DNA of 64,000 nucleotides from Martinezella rhizogenes. Lineage in GTDB: Bacteria; Pseudomonadota; Alphaproteobacteria; Rhizobiales; Rhizobiaceae. Within the stretch, counting starts at the first letter, position 1. Each line of letters starts with the position of its first letter. The translations under genes were made by a program, and so were the position numbers. Below, one piece after another: positions 8,273-17,054 of this stretch. The notes beneath the pieces are model-generated. The model did not search any database. It saw only the letters and a program-made list of their open reading frames with translations, and was not told the origin of the DNA. Where the stretch lies: the NCBI GenBank assembly GCA_013322215.1, contig JAAMEZ010000036.1, positions 1,037,277 to 1,101,276 on the forward strand. Direction: 5' to 3'.

Positions 8273-8863
8273 CTAACTGATAGGCGAAAGGTCCTGCCGC
8301 AGTAGCCCTCCCACATCCCGGCGTGGTGATGTCCCGAACTGACGCGCGTACTCTCGACTAAATTGCGACGGACTCTCACAACCCACCTCATAAGCAGCCG
8401 TAGACGCATCCACGCCTCGGAGCAGCATTCGGCGTCGAGCTTCAGTCAGCCGGAGCCACTTCTGAAACTGAAGAGGGCTCATCGACGTGAGACGTCGAAA
8501 GTGATGATGAAACCGCGAGGAGCTCATGCTTACCCGGGCTGCGAGTTCTTCGACGCGCAATGGTTCCCGGAAATTGGCCTTGAGCCAATTGATGGCTCGG
8601 CCGATGCTTTGGTTCTGATTGTCGATAGAGGCCACCTGCTACAAATGGCTTCCGGCGTCGCCGCACAGAACGCGATAGAAGATTTCCCGCTGTGCCAGCG
8701 GCGCCAGCGCTGGAATCAATTCGGGCTCATCCAGTAGCCTGACGAGCCGTTCGAAAGCGGCCAAAAGCCCCGCGGTTGTACTGCCCAACACCATACCATG
8801 CCCGCTTGCGCCTATCTTTGATTTCGATTGTGACCCGTGATGCTTTGAATAGTAGGTCAGACA
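8273..8863 (-). pseudogene. AraC-family regulator remnant: 5' end missing and internal TAG
   Basis: The frame encodes the C-terminal part of an AraC regulator with an AraC_N-type sensor. The sensor tail reads FERLVRLLDEPELIPALAPL and QREIFYRVLCGDAGSHL. A TAG stop (8639-8641) then interrupts the text where family members continue without a break. The DNA-binding half follows in the same frame (VASIDNQNQSIGRAINWLK ... ELAARVSMSSSRFHHHFRRL ... VGCESPSQFSREYARQFG). Upstream, the frame closes at a TGA at 8864-8866 with no suitable start, so roughly 100 N-terminal residues are gone. A GTG at 8635 could in principle express the bare 120-residue DNA-binding domain. Confidence 0.82.
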
Positions 8864-8882
8864 TCAGGTAAAGCGATTTCGC

Positions 8883-9797
8883 TCAGTCCACGGCACTCGG
8901 ATCGCCCATCGACCATGCAATGCCACCGCCACGGTCCATGGTGCGGATCAGAGCCATGTCGCCATCGTCGATGGAGAATCTATCGAGATCAAGGTTTTGC
9001 CGCATGCGTTCAGGCTTAAGGCTCTTGGGAAGGACTGCATAACCGTTCTGGATTCCCCAACGAAGGAGGAGCTGCGCTTCGGTAACGCCGTACTTCTTGG
9101 CCAGGGCCGTGAAGACACCGTCATCCCGTTTCATATCTTCCGTCTTTGCACTGTCTTCTCCAGGGCCTGCGCGCCACGTCGAAAGTGGCGCAAGACTGCT
9201 ATAGGCAATGGGGGCGATCCGGTTGTTGTGCATGTAGGAAATCAAATCCGGCTTCTGCGACCACGGGTGGAGTTCGATCTGATTGGCATCCGGCATCGGG
9301 AGCCCTGCGTTTTTGAGCTCTTCAAGATGGGCTGCGTTGAAATTGCTGACACCGACGGCACGGGATTTTCCAGCCTGCTTCAGGTGAAGAAGAGCTTTCC
9401 ATTGACCGATGCGCGCCGAACCACCGTGTGGTGAATGGATGAGATAGAGATCAAGGTAGTCCAGACCGAGGCGCGCGAGACTTGCGTCGAACTCAGCCAA
9501 GGTCTCCCTTTCGGTTTTTGGCTCCTGATTCCAGGCAGCGTGACCTAGCCAGAGTTTGGTCGTGACGAAGATGTCCCTCCGGGAAAGCCCCGTGTCTTTC
9601 AAGGCAGCCCTGATGCCTTCCCCGACGCCTTCTTCATTCTGATAGACTGTTGCGGTATCGATGTGACGGTAGCCCAGTCCGATAGCCGTGCGAACCGCGG
9701 CTCCCACGTCATCGTTTGAGACAAGATACGTCCCGAAGCCAATTGCCGGGATCCGGACAGTGGGGCTGATGGGAAAAGTCTGTTGTGTGGCAGTCAT
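8883..9797 (-). CDS. Aldo/keto reductase
   Basis: 304 residues from the preferred ATG at 9797, which has GGAG 7 bp upstream; an in-frame ATG at 9854 would add 19 residues with a poor ribosome site. The AKR catalytic tetrad is Asp47, Tyr52, Lys81 and His121 (YRHIDTATVYQNEEGVGEG, FVTTKLWLGH, LYLIHSPHG). C-terminal NADPH-binding residues appear in AVLPKSLKPERMRQNL. It resembles the 2,5-diketo-gluconate/methylglyoxal reductase branch. It is directly upstream of the AraC remnant on the same strand. Probably a carbonyl-detoxifying enzyme. Confidence 0.88.
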   Translation of the reverse strand: MTATQQTFPISPTVRIPAIGFGTYLVSNDDVGAAVRTAIGLGYRHIDTATVYQNEEGVGEGIRAALKDTGLSRRDIFVTTKLWLGHAAWNQEPKTERETLAEFDASLARLGLDYLDLYLIHSPHGGSARIGQWKALLHLKQAGKSRAVGVSNFNAAHLEELKNAGLPMPDANQIELHPWSQKPDLISYMHNNRIAPIAYSSLAPLSTWRAGPGEDSAKTEDMKRDDGVFTALAKKYGVTEAQLLLRWGIQNGYAVLPKSLKPERMRQNLDLDRFSIDDGDMALIRTMDRGGGIAWSMGDPSAVD

Positions 9798-10005
9798 GCG
9801 GGTCTCCAAATCTTGCTGCGGCACGGGCTGGCCGATCAAGCCAATGAGCGACATCGAAAACCTTTAGTCGCACGCATACCCGCGTTTCCACGCAGCCGTT
9901 TTGGACTTTAATGTAGAAGCGATCTTGCGAGTGGCGAAAACTCTTCCCCCATACGTAGCCTGCGGGGATGCGTTCAAAACTTGCCCGATGCGGATTGTCA
10001 GGGCC

Positions 10006-10104
10006 TAGAGCGGTTCAGCTTTTCACGGAATCTCTGAGCCGCTCTATCTCTTTGTTTTCACGCAATTCCGGACGGAAACCGCTGCGCACTTTTCCTGGAA
10101 TTGC
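10006..10104. repeat. Rhizobial intergenic palindromic repeat (RIME-like), two hairpins
   Basis: Hairpin 1 pairs TAGAGCGGTTCAG (10006-10018) with CTGAGCCGCTCTA (10034-10046), 12 of 13 positions complementary. Hairpin 2 pairs GCAATTCC (10062-10069) with GGAATTGC (10097-10104). The overall text, including TCTCTTTGTTTTCACGCAAT and the TTTTCCTGGAATTGCTCTA end, is the mosaic palindromic element widespread in Rhizobiaceae intergenic DNA. It occupies the gap between the aldo/keto reductase and LysR copy B, at one edge of a duplicated module. I found no second copy in the window. Confidence 0.78.
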
Positions 10105-10143
10105 TCTAAGATAACGGGCCGGAGCCAGCTTCCAGAGCTACAT

Positions 10144-11061
10144 CTAAATGGGAACTCCAAGTGTGGCGGTCTGGTCCAATTTGGCGGCCAGCGTATCTAT
10201 GGTTACCCGCAGCTTCATGGGGATATACTGGGTGGAGGGCCATAAGACGTAGGTGGTCATGCGGGGAGAGGGGAACTTTTCCAACAAGGAGACCAGCCGC
10301 CCGGATTTTAGATGGTCGTGGACCAGCCAATCGTGCATCCAGGCGATTCCCATGCCTCGCACCGCCGCATCCGCTATTGCTTCATGGTTGTCGAACTGCA
10401 GACGCCAGTTGAGGTGAGGTTCCACCAATTCGCCCGTGTCGCTGCGCAAGGTCCAGGGCACATGCTGGTCGTTACGCCAATAGACGAGTGCGTCGTGGTT
10501 GGAGAGGTCGTCGATGGTTTTGGGAATTCCGTGCTTTTGAAGGTAGAGCGGCGACGCACAAATGGCCTTCCCTTGTGTCGCGATTTTCCGAACATGTAGG
10601 CCGCTGTTCTGGACCGGGCTGGTGTTCCTGATTGCCAGGTCGAATCCTTCGCCGACGATATCAACAATCTTGTCGGTGAACCGCAGATCCAGCTCAAGTT
10701 TTGGATGCTCCTGTGCGAGGTCAAGCAGAATTGGCTGAACGCAGAGACGCCCGAACAGCAATGGAAGCGCTATCTTCAATCGACCGGCGACATCACGCCT
10801 GCCTGTTTCCAGCAGGTTTTCCGCAGTTCGCAGTTCTCCGAGCGCCCGCTGACATCTTTCATAGTAGATTTGGCCATCTTCGGTCAGGATCTGACTTCGC
10901 GGCGTTCTATGAAACAGCCTGACACCAAGCCGCTCTTCCAGCCGGGCGATCGTTTTGCCAACGGCCGAACGAGTCAGGGCAAGCCTGTCGCCAGCTCGCG
11001 CGAAGCTTCCCGCTTCGACGGCTTCCACAAACACTGCAACGCCATCAAGACGATCCCGCAC
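10144..11061 (-). CDS. LysR-family transcriptional regulator (copy B)
   Basis: 305 residues and paralogous to the LysR protein at 2683-3621. The winged helix starts MRDRLDGVAVFVEAVEAGSF and continues GDRLALTRSAVGKTIARLEE; an effector-binding domain follows. It is divergent from flavodoxin copy B at 11235, the same relative layout as copy A. The pair therefore looks like a duplicated regulator-target module. It presumably regulates the flavodoxin and the CMD, KefF and KefC genes beyond it. The effector is unknown. Confidence 0.92.
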   Translation of the reverse strand: MRDRLDGVAVFVEAVEAGSFARAGDRLALTRSAVGKTIARLEERLGVRLFHRTPRSQILTEDGQIYYERCQRALGELRTAENLLETGRRDVAGRLKIALPLLFGRLCVQPILLDLAQEHPKLELDLRFTDKIVDIVGEGFDLAIRNTSPVQNSGLHVRKIATQGKAICASPLYLQKHGIPKTIDDLSNHDALVYWRNDQHVPWTLRSDTGELVEPHLNWRLQFDNHEAIADAAVRGMGIAWMHDWLVHDHLKSGRLVSLLEKFPSPRMTTYVLWPSTQYIPMKLRVTIDTLAAKLDQTATLGVPI

Positions 11062-11087
11062 TCATGCCTCCAATGTAGAATTTGAGG

Positions 11088-11097
11088 ATACATGTAT
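11088..11097. promoter_or_regulatory. Palindrome ATACATGTAT in the LysR-B/flavodoxin-B promoter region
   Basis: A perfect 10-bp palindrome in the 173-bp divergent intergenic region, 27 bp upstream of the LysR start. It could be part of the LysR copy B operator. No matching element is evident in the copy A intergenic region. Confidence 0.3.
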
Positions 11098-11234
11098 GCG
11101 AAAAACTATCCGCACCGCAAATCAAAATTCCACACTATGAAGCGGGCTGAAATGTGGACGCAAGGCGCTCGCGGAGCTCTCGTCACACGACTTCAACCTT
11201 TGAAATTGGCAAACAGCAAGCAGGGCCAGACGAA

Positions 11235-11792
11235 ATGAAGGTCGCGATCGTATATGATAGTGGATATGGGCATACCGCCAAACAGGCCGTTGCAGTTGCG
11301 GAAGGCGTTGGCCGGGTAGCCGGTGCCGAGGCACAGCTCATTGCCGTGGCGAATGACGAGATTTCTTGGGAGGTGCTGGAAGCGAGCGACGCCATTATTT
11401 TTGGCTCGCCGACCTACAACGGCACGCTTTCTTCCCGCCTCAAGAAGTTCATGGAGGATTCGACGCGGCCAGCCTGGTTCCCGCAGAAATGGCGTAACAA
11501 GGTTGCCGCAGGTTTCACGAACTCGGGCGCCATGCACGGCGACAAGCTGAATTCTCTTGTCACGATGGCGTTGTTCGCCGCCCAGCACGGGATGATCTGG
11601 GTAGGTTTGGATATCTTCCCCGGCAAGAGCGCGGATGAGCAGAACCGCGTCGGTGGATGGTTGGGCGCGATGGCGCAATCCAATGACGAGTCTCCGGAAC
11701 TGTCTCCGATCGCAAGTGATCTAAATACCGCGGCTTATTTGGGCCAGCGTGTCGCCGAAATCACCAAGCAGCTCCACTCCGGGCGAGCTTGA
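11235..11792 (+). CDS. Flavodoxin/WrbA-like quinone oxidoreductase (copy B)
   Basis: 185 residues. It starts MKVAIVYDSGYGHTAKQ (FMN phosphate loop), then FGSPTYNGTL and AAGFTNSGAMHGDK as further FMN loops. It is collinear and highly similar to the protein at 3820-4395, sharing the stretch TNSGA-HGDKLNSL and FAAQHGMIWVGLD. The start at 11235 is fixed by the beta-1 strand of the flavodoxin fold; the frame extends upstream without homology. It is probably the direct target of LysR copy B. A two-electron quinone reductase role is family inference. Confidence 0.87.
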   Translation: MKVAIVYDSGYGHTAKQAVAVAEGVGRVAGAEAQLIAVANDEISWEVLEASDAIIFGSPTYNGTLSSRLKKFMEDSTRPAWFPQKWRNKVAAGFTNSGAMHGDKLNSLVTMALFAAQHGMIWVGLDIFPGKSADEQNRVGGWLGAMAQSNDESPELSPIASDLNTAAYLGQRVAEITKQLHSGRA

Positions 11793-11951
11793 GTTCGCTC
11801 TTTGACCGAGCGCTTGCATGTTTGCCGCGCTCGACGCGCTCACGCCGTGAGGTCCGCCCGGTGTGAGCGCGCCTCCAACGATCTCTCCGCCGGAATGAGG
11901 CGTCAGACAATGTATTGCGGACATCAATCGCTTCATGCGGGAGACAGTGAA

Positions 11952-12671
11952 ATGGGCAACGAAGCCAACAGCAATCCGCTCGAACAGATGCTTGCAGGAG
12001 TTTCACCCGTCCTGCTCTCGTTTACCCAGGCAAACATAACGGAAGAACTCTGGCACAGGCCGGGGCTGGCTCAGCGAGACCGGGCGCTGGTCACGGTTGC
12101 GACCCTTGTGGCGCGCAACGCAACCATGGCCTATCCCTATTATTTCAACAAGGCGCTCGACAGCGATTTGACGGCCGCGGAGTTTTCGGAACTGATCACG
12201 CATTTGGCATTCTACGCGAGTTGGCCCTACGCATTCGGTGCCGTTGCCGCGCTAAAGGTGATCTTCGATGCGCGGGGAGTTTCTTCGGACCAACTCCCCG
12301 AATTATCTCCCGAGCTGCTTACGGTAGAGGAGGCTCTACCGAACGACGAAACCCGCGTCGCCATGATCGCGGCAAATATCGCGCCGGCGTCTTCCGCACT
12401 TCAACATTTCACCGATGATCTCCTATATCGTAACGTCTGGTCGCGTCCAGGGCTTGCGCCGCGGGATCGTGGCTTGGCATCGATTGCAATCCTCGCAGCC
12501 TCGGGTCAGGCATCGTCGCTGCCGTCCTATCTGAAGCGGGCGATCCTTAAAGGAGTTACCAAAGTTGAGATTGGTGAACTGCTCGGCCACACGGCATTTT
12601 ATGCGGGTTGGGGCAATGCCATCGAAGCTGCGCGGGTCGTGACGCAGTTCTTTGATGCACCGCAAGGCTGA
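11952..12671 (+). CDS. Double-domain CMD-like protein, cytosolic paralogue
   Basis: 239 residues with two CMD repeats: QRDRALVTVATLVARNA with ITHLAFYASWPYAFGAV, then PRDRGLASIAILAASGQ with LGHTAFYAGWGNAIEAA. Unlike its paralogue at 1593-2360 it has no signal peptide and keeps His in both repeats. The ATG at 11952 was chosen for GGGAGA just upstream; the frame extends further upstream in low-quality sequence. No CxxC is present. It follows flavodoxin B by 159 bp. The likely role is lactone or electrophile processing in the cytosol. Confidence 0.83.
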   Translation: MGNEANSNPLEQMLAGVSPVLLSFTQANITEELWHRPGLAQRDRALVTVATLVARNATMAYPYYFNKALDSDLTAAEFSELITHLAFYASWPYAFGAVAALKVIFDARGVSSDQLPELSPELLTVEEALPNDETRVAMIAANIAPASSALQHFTDDLLYRNVWSRPGLAPRDRGLASIAILAASGQASSLPSYLKRAILKGVTKVEIGELLGHTAFYAGWGNAIEAARVVTQFFDAPQG

Positions 12672-12738
12672 TCGATGATAGGGTGATTCATCTGCCTGCC
12701 ATTGCATGTCATTCTAGTGAGTTCTTCGCGGAGACCGA

Positions 12739-13347
12739 ATGAAGACGCTGCTGATCTTCGCACATCCTGCCATACAGCATTCCCGTACCAATCGCCTTAT
12801 GTTTGCAGCCGCGCAACGGGTCGCGGACATCACGGTTGTCGATCTCTACGCAGATTATCCGCGCCACGAGATCGACATCGACCGAGAGCAGGAACGCCTC
12901 GCGGCACACGACATACTTGTCCTTCAGTTTCCGCTGTTTTGGTACTCGCCGCCGTCGCTGATCAAGGAATGGCAGGATCTCGTTCTCGAACATGGGTTTG
13001 CCTACGGCGAGAAGGGAACTGCGCTGAGGGGCAAGCCATGGCTTTGTGCGGTTACGGCGGGCGCGTCCGCCGAAGCCTACGATCAAGGTCGGCACCGGTT
13101 CTCGTTGCGACAACTGCTGTCGCCCGTCGAGGCCACCGCAGCTCTGTGCGGTATGCCGTTCCTTTCGCCCTATGTTTTATTTGGCGCAGCCGGAGTAGAG
13201 GATGCCAGGCGCAAGGCCCATATCGAGGGGTTTGTCACGCTGCTCGAAGCGTTGCGTGATGACCGCTTTGATATCGCGGCAGGGCAGCACGCCGATATTC
13301 TAACGAATGCCAATCTTTCCTCCGCGCTGATGGGACAAGCGTCATGA
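12739..13347 (+). CDS. KefF/KefG-type NAD(P)H quinone oxidoreductase
   Basis: 202 residues of the flavodoxin-2 fold. FAHPAIQHSRTNRLM binds FMN phosphate, FQFPLFWYSPPSLIKEWQD is the signature of the MdaB/KefF group, and VTAGASAEAYDQGRHRFS follows. In E. coli KefF is the ancillary subunit needed for full KefC activity and itself reduces quinones. The stop overlaps the start of the downstream antiporter by 4 bp (ATGA), strong evidence that the two proteins are made together and form a KefF-KefC type complex at the membrane. Confidence 0.88.
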   Translation: MKTLLIFAHPAIQHSRTNRLMFAAAQRVADITVVDLYADYPRHEIDIDREQERLAAHDILVLQFPLFWYSPPSLIKEWQDLVLEHGFAYGEKGTALRGKPWLCAVTAGASAEAYDQGRHRFSLRQLLSPVEATAALCGMPFLSPYVLFGAAGVEDARRKAHIEGFVTLLEALRDDRFDIAAGQHADILTNANLSSALMGQAS

Positions 13348-15227
13348 ATAGCGTGCTTTTTCAGTCCTTCGTCTATCTATGCGCCGCCGTTATCGCAGTC
13401 CCCCTGGCAAAGCGACTAGGCCTCGGATCGGTGCTGGGCTATCTGATCGCCGGAATTTGCATAGGGCCGCTGATCGGTCTCGTGGGTGCGGAATCGCAAC
13501 AAATCCAGGAGTTTGCGGAATTCGGCGTCGTCATGATGCTGTTTCTGGTCGGGCTCGAGCTGGAACCGCGCCAGCTATGGGGAATGCGCCATCGCCTGCT
13601 GGGCTTGGGTGGCTTGCAGTTGGCGGTAACCACAATCGTCATATGGGGCGTTGCCTGGCTATTCGGTGTTGCTTGGGGCGCGGGGCTCGCCATCGGTCTG
13701 GTGGCTACGGGTTCGTCCACCGCCATCGCCCTGCAGACGCTGGCCGAACGGGGCCTGCTGAAGAGCGACGGTGGCAAAGCGAGCTTCGTGGTGCTCCTGT
13801 TTCAGGACATAGCGGTCATCCCGATGCTGGCGCTTCTGCCGCTCTTGGCCAGCTCCGCCCTGCTTCACGCTGGTGGCATCGATGCGACGGCGCATGAGCA
13901 GGCCGGGCTTCAGATTTTCGAAGGTCTGCCGGAATGGGCGATGGCGCTTGTGACGCTCGCCGCAATTGCTTTCGTGGTCGTTGGAGGGCACTATCTGTCC
14001 CGACCGTTATTTCGCTTTATTGCGTCGGCGAAGTTGCGCGAGGTCTTTACGGCCGCGGCCTTGCTGCTCGTTGTCGGCATTGCCCTGCTGATGACACTGG
14101 TTGGTCTTTCGCCGGCTCTTGGTACTTTCCTTGCCGGTGTCGTGCTTGCCAACAGCGAGTACCGGCACGAGCTGGAGAGCGATATCGAGCCCTTCAAGGG
14201 GCTTCTGCTCGGCCTATTTTTCATCACGGTGGGCGCGCGCATCGATTTCTCGCTGCTCTTTGCAAATCCAGTCCTGATTGTCGGCCTCACGGTCTTGCTC
14301 ATACTCGTCAAGGCTTCGATCCTTTGGGTGATCGGCCAGGTCTTTCGGCTGCGCGGGAGTGATCGCTGGCTATTTGCCATCGGACTTGCGCAGACCGGCG
14401 AGTTCGCTTTCGTCCTGCTATCTTTCTGTGCGCAAAATGCGATTATCCCGGCGCCGCTGACAGACCTGTTCCAGCTGGTCGTCGCGATCTCGATGTTGTT
14501 CACGCCGCTTCTTTTCATGCTCTTTGATCGCGTCATCGTACCGCTGATTACGATCGAGCAGGAACGCGAAGAGGATACCATCGATGTGAAAGGAGTGGCG
14601 ATCATCGCGGGCATCGGAAGGTTCGGGCAGATCGTCAATCGTATGCTGCGTTCCAACGGCTATGAAACCGTCGTCCTGGACTTGAGCACCGAGACCGTCG
14701 ACACGCTTGCCCACTTCGGCGTCAAGGCCTTTTTCGGCGACGCCGCACGCCCTGACTTGCTCGAAGCCGCCGGCCTTTCCGAAGCGCAGCTTCTCGTCGT
14801 CGCGATCGATGACAAGGATCATGCTCTTTCGATCGTAAAACATGCGCGGCATGTGCGCCCGGATCTTCACATCGTCGCGCGGGCCTATGACCGGCTCAAT
14901 GTCTACGAACTCTTCAATGCTGGTTGCAACGACATTGTCCGCGAGACATTCGATAGCGCCGTTCGCGCCGGGCGATACTCCCTCGAAGCGCTCGGTGTGC
15001 ATCCCTACGAGGCCGAGAAAATCGTCCGAACATTTGTAAAGGGCGATCGGCGGTCGATGCGAAGGCTGGCGGAACTCTACGATCCCGAGAGCTCTCTCAC
15101 CTCCAATCCGGCCTATGTCGCTCTGGCACGGCAAGTTAGAGCTGAGGAAGAGGAAGAGATGTCCGTCAGCCGCGCGCCCGCCCGGGGAGCTACGCGGCGT
15201 GCCTGGCTGCCGCAGGACGAGCGCTAG
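13344..15227 (+). CDS. KefB/KefC-type glutathione-gated K+/H+ antiporter (CPA2)
   Basis: 627 residues. The N-terminal half is a 12-13 segment Na/H-exchanger-like membrane domain (residues about 5-385), including the helix FLVGLELEPRQLW and the transport core FQDIAVIPMLALLPL. A cytoplasmic RCK/TrkA-N domain follows (about 415-530) with the nucleotide loop GIGRFGQIVNRML. Such antiporters open when electrophile-glutathione adducts bind, releasing K+ and acidifying the cytoplasm to protect against electrophiles. It is translationally coupled to the KefF-like partner. KefB versus KefC cannot be decided. Confidence 0.9.
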   Translation: MNSVLFQSFVYLCAAVIAVPLAKRLGLGSVLGYLIAGICIGPLIGLVGAESQQIQEFAEFGVVMMLFLVGLELEPRQLWGMRHRLLGLGGLQLAVTTIVIWGVAWLFGVAWGAGLAIGLVATGSSTAIALQTLAERGLLKSDGGKASFVVLLFQDIAVIPMLALLPLLASSALLHAGGIDATAHEQAGLQIFEGLPEWAMALVTLAAIAFVVVGGHYLSRPLFRFIASAKLREVFTAAALLLVVGIALLMTLVGLSPALGTFLAGVVLANSEYRHELESDIEPFKGLLLGLFFITVGARIDFSLLFANPVLIVGLTVLLILVKASILWVIGQVFRLRGSDRWLFAIGLAQTGEFAFVLLSFCAQNAIIPAPLTDLFQLVVAISMLFTPLLFMLFDRVIVPLITIEQEREEDTIDVKGVAIIAGIGRFGQIVNRMLRSNGYETVVLDLSTETVDTLAHFGVKAFFGDAARPDLLEAAGLSEAQLLVVAIDDKDHALSIVKHARHVRPDLHIVARAYDRLNVYELFNAGCNDIVRETFDSAVRAGRYSLEALGVHPYEAEKIVRTFVKGDRRSMRRLAELYDPESSLTSNPAYVALARQVRAEEEEEMSVSRAPARGATRRAWLPQDER

Positions 15228-15694
15228 CAGCATTCCGTATATTGCCGAAACGACATGGAATAGCTTCCATCCGTGGTTCACGGCGATGCGCCAAGGACTG
15301 CAAGGCTGGAAGAATGTCAGTAGCAAACCCGCAGATCGTTGGGGTCGGTCGCTTATCTCTGCGCAGGGATTTATCGGCCAGTCCACGCCTCCGATGCGAT
15401 CCAGTAGGCGCGCCGGTCAATACCCTCATGGTGGAATTTTCTTCCCCATGTAGGGAACAAATTATCCGGCCGGTTCACGCAGCGAGGAATCGGCTTGTCG
15501 AATTGCATCAAATTCACTCTGTGAAAAGATCGTGAAAAGCACCGGAACCGTGGCGGAAAGTGGGTTTTCCGATGTATTATTTGATTGCGTTGTCTGACGA
15601 AATACAACCAAAGAAAGTGACATGCTGACATCTGATGTCGCAAGGTCAAGCTAGAACTGTTTCAGCCAACAGATGATTAGGAAAGGACAACACC
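15228..15694. other. 467-bp gene-free region before the NTF2-like gene
   Basis: No protein family is recognisable in any frame. The left part is GC-rich and contains a short hairpin ATGGAA-TAGC-TTCCAT (15255-15270) 28 bp after the antiporter stop, without a U-tract. The right part is AT-richer and holds the putative promoter and the GACATC-T-GATGTC operator of the NTF2-like gene. Confidence 0.5.
15627..15639. promoter_or_regulatory. 13-bp perfect palindrome upstream of the NTF2-like gene
   Basis: GACATC-T-GATGTC is perfectly symmetrical about a central T, 55 bp upstream of the start codon at 15695. It is preceded by a partial extra copy (GACATGCT). The position suits a repressor or activator site. 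The binder is unknown; the WYL regulator at 17108 is one candidate. Confidence 0.4.
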
Positions 15695-16072
15695 ATGGCT
15701 GAACAGAACGCAACCGCTGCAAAGATCGCCCGAGCCTATGGCGAGGCAATGGCAAAGAAGGAGGTCGACGCGATCATGAAGATTTCGGCTGACGACGTCG
15801 TCTGCATCTCGCCGATCGGCAAGACCACGGGGGCTGCTGCATTCCGTGGCTTCCAGGAAGGTTTTGCCCGCATGATCAAGAAGCTCGACATTCGCGCGGC
15901 ATATGGAGACGAGACGCAGGCTGTGCTCGTCTATGTCGTGGAAACTTATCCTGTCCCGCATTCGGTCGTCGCCGAGCTGATCCAGGTCAAGGATGGCAAG
16001 ATCGCTTCCACGGAAGTGATCTACGACGCCACGCCCTATGCGGCCTACATGTCTGCGGTTCAACCGCATTAA
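15695..16072 (+). CDS. SnoaL/NTF2-like family protein
   Basis: 125 residues. AAKIARAYGEAMAKKEVDAIMKISADDVVCISPIG is the alpha-helical start and first strand of an NTF2-like cone fold, and VVAELIQVKDGKIASTEVIYD is the closing sheet. Family members are ketosteroid-isomerase-like enzymes or ligand-binding proteins that often sit with oxidoreductases. It is preceded by AGGAAAGGACAACACC. The next gene, an MDR oxidoreductase, starts 41 bp downstream. Catalytic residues cannot be assigned confidently and the substrate is unknown. Confidence 0.78.
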   Translation: MAEQNATAAKIARAYGEAMAKKEVDAIMKISADDVVCISPIGKTTGAAAFRGFQEGFARMIKKLDIRAAYGDETQAVLVYVVETYPVPHSVVAELIQVKDGKIASTEVIYDATPYAAYMSAVQPH

Positions 16073-16113
16073 GTCTGCATCACAAGGCCAACCCTCAAGG
16101 GGAATGATCTAGC

Positions 16114-17046
16114 ATGAAGCGGATTCAATACTATCAATACGGCGGCCCGGAGCAGATGAAACTCGAAAACTTCGAGCTTCGGCCGCTGGGCAAGGGCGAG
16201 ATGGCGGTGAAGGTGAATTTCGCCTCCGTCAATCCGATCGACTGGAAAGTGCGCAGCGGCTATCTGAAGATAATGACCGGCAAGAAGTTCCCGCGCGCCA
16301 TGGGCAGCGATATCTCCGGTATCGTCACGGCGGTCGGACCCGGTGTCACCCGCTTCAAGCGTGGCGATGCGGTCTTCGGTTCCGTCAGGATTAAGGACGG
16401 TGGTGCGCTCGGCGAAGCAGCCATCGCTCCGGAAACCTTCTTCGCGAAGAAGCCGGATTCCCTCTCCTTCGAGGAAGCCGCCTGTCTCGGCACGCCGGGT
16501 GTCACAGCCTGGAACGGTATCGTTGACAAAGCCAAAGTAACCGCTGGCCAGCACGTTTTCATCAATGGATGTGCCGGTGCGGTCGGCGAGGCCGCCGTGC
16601 AGTTGGCATTGGCCCTTGGGGCGACGGTTGCCGGAAGCTGCAGCGCAAGTGCCGTGCTGCGCATGGCCGATCTGGGTGTGAAGCCGTTGTTCGACTATCG
16701 CACCACCGATCTTTCGGGGATCACAGACCGCTTTGATGTGATTTACGACACGGCCGGCACAATGGACACGGGTACAGCCTACGGCCTTTTGCGGTCCGGC
16801 GGTGTGTTTCTGGACATCAATCCGACACCAGGCAAGTTCGTCCGCGCGATCTTCAGCCGCAAGCTGAAGCCGATTGTCTGTACCGCCCGCGCGGATGTTC
16901 TCGACGGAATTGCCGAAGCCGGCGAAAGGGGCAAGCTACGACTTCCGATCGGAGAGATCGTGCCGCTGAGTGATGCAATCCGCATCATCACGGCACTGGA
17001 AAGCGGCCACAAGGCCAACGGAAAGGTCCTCGTCCGCATGGATTAG
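16114..17046 (+). CDS. NADP-dependent MDR oxidoreductase (quinone-reductase type)
   Basis: 310 residues with the zinc-free medium-chain reductase layout: a GroES-like N-terminal domain (PIDWKVRSGYLK, MGSDISGIVTAVGPGV, RGDAVFG), then a Rossmann domain with INGCAGAVGEAAVQLA near residue 150. The C-terminal dimer strand ends ANGKVLVRMD. No zinc-binding Cys clusters are present. Such enzymes reduce quinones or alpha,beta-unsaturated carbonyls with NADPH. It lies between an NTF2-like gene and a WYL regulator and probably belongs to the same stress response. Confidence 0.87.
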   Translation: MKRIQYYQYGGPEQMKLENFELRPLGKGEMAVKVNFASVNPIDWKVRSGYLKIMTGKKFPRAMGSDISGIVTAVGPGVTRFKRGDAVFGSVRIKDGGALGEAAIAPETFFAKKPDSLSFEEAACLGTPGVTAWNGIVDKAKVTAGQHVFINGCAGAVGEAAVQLALALGATVAGSCSASAVLRMADLGVKPLFDYRTTDLSGITDRFDVIYDTAGTMDTGTAYGLLRSGGVFLDINPTPGKFVRAIFSRKLKPIVCTARADVLDGIAEAGERGKLRLPIGEIVPLSDAIRIITALESGHKANGKVLVRMD

Positions 17047-17054
17047 GACGAGTT

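Noticed and set aside
15255..15270. ATGGAA-TAGC-TTCCAT hairpin after the KefC-like gene as a terminator
   Set aside because: The stem is short, AT-rich and lacks a following U-tract; kept only as a note.
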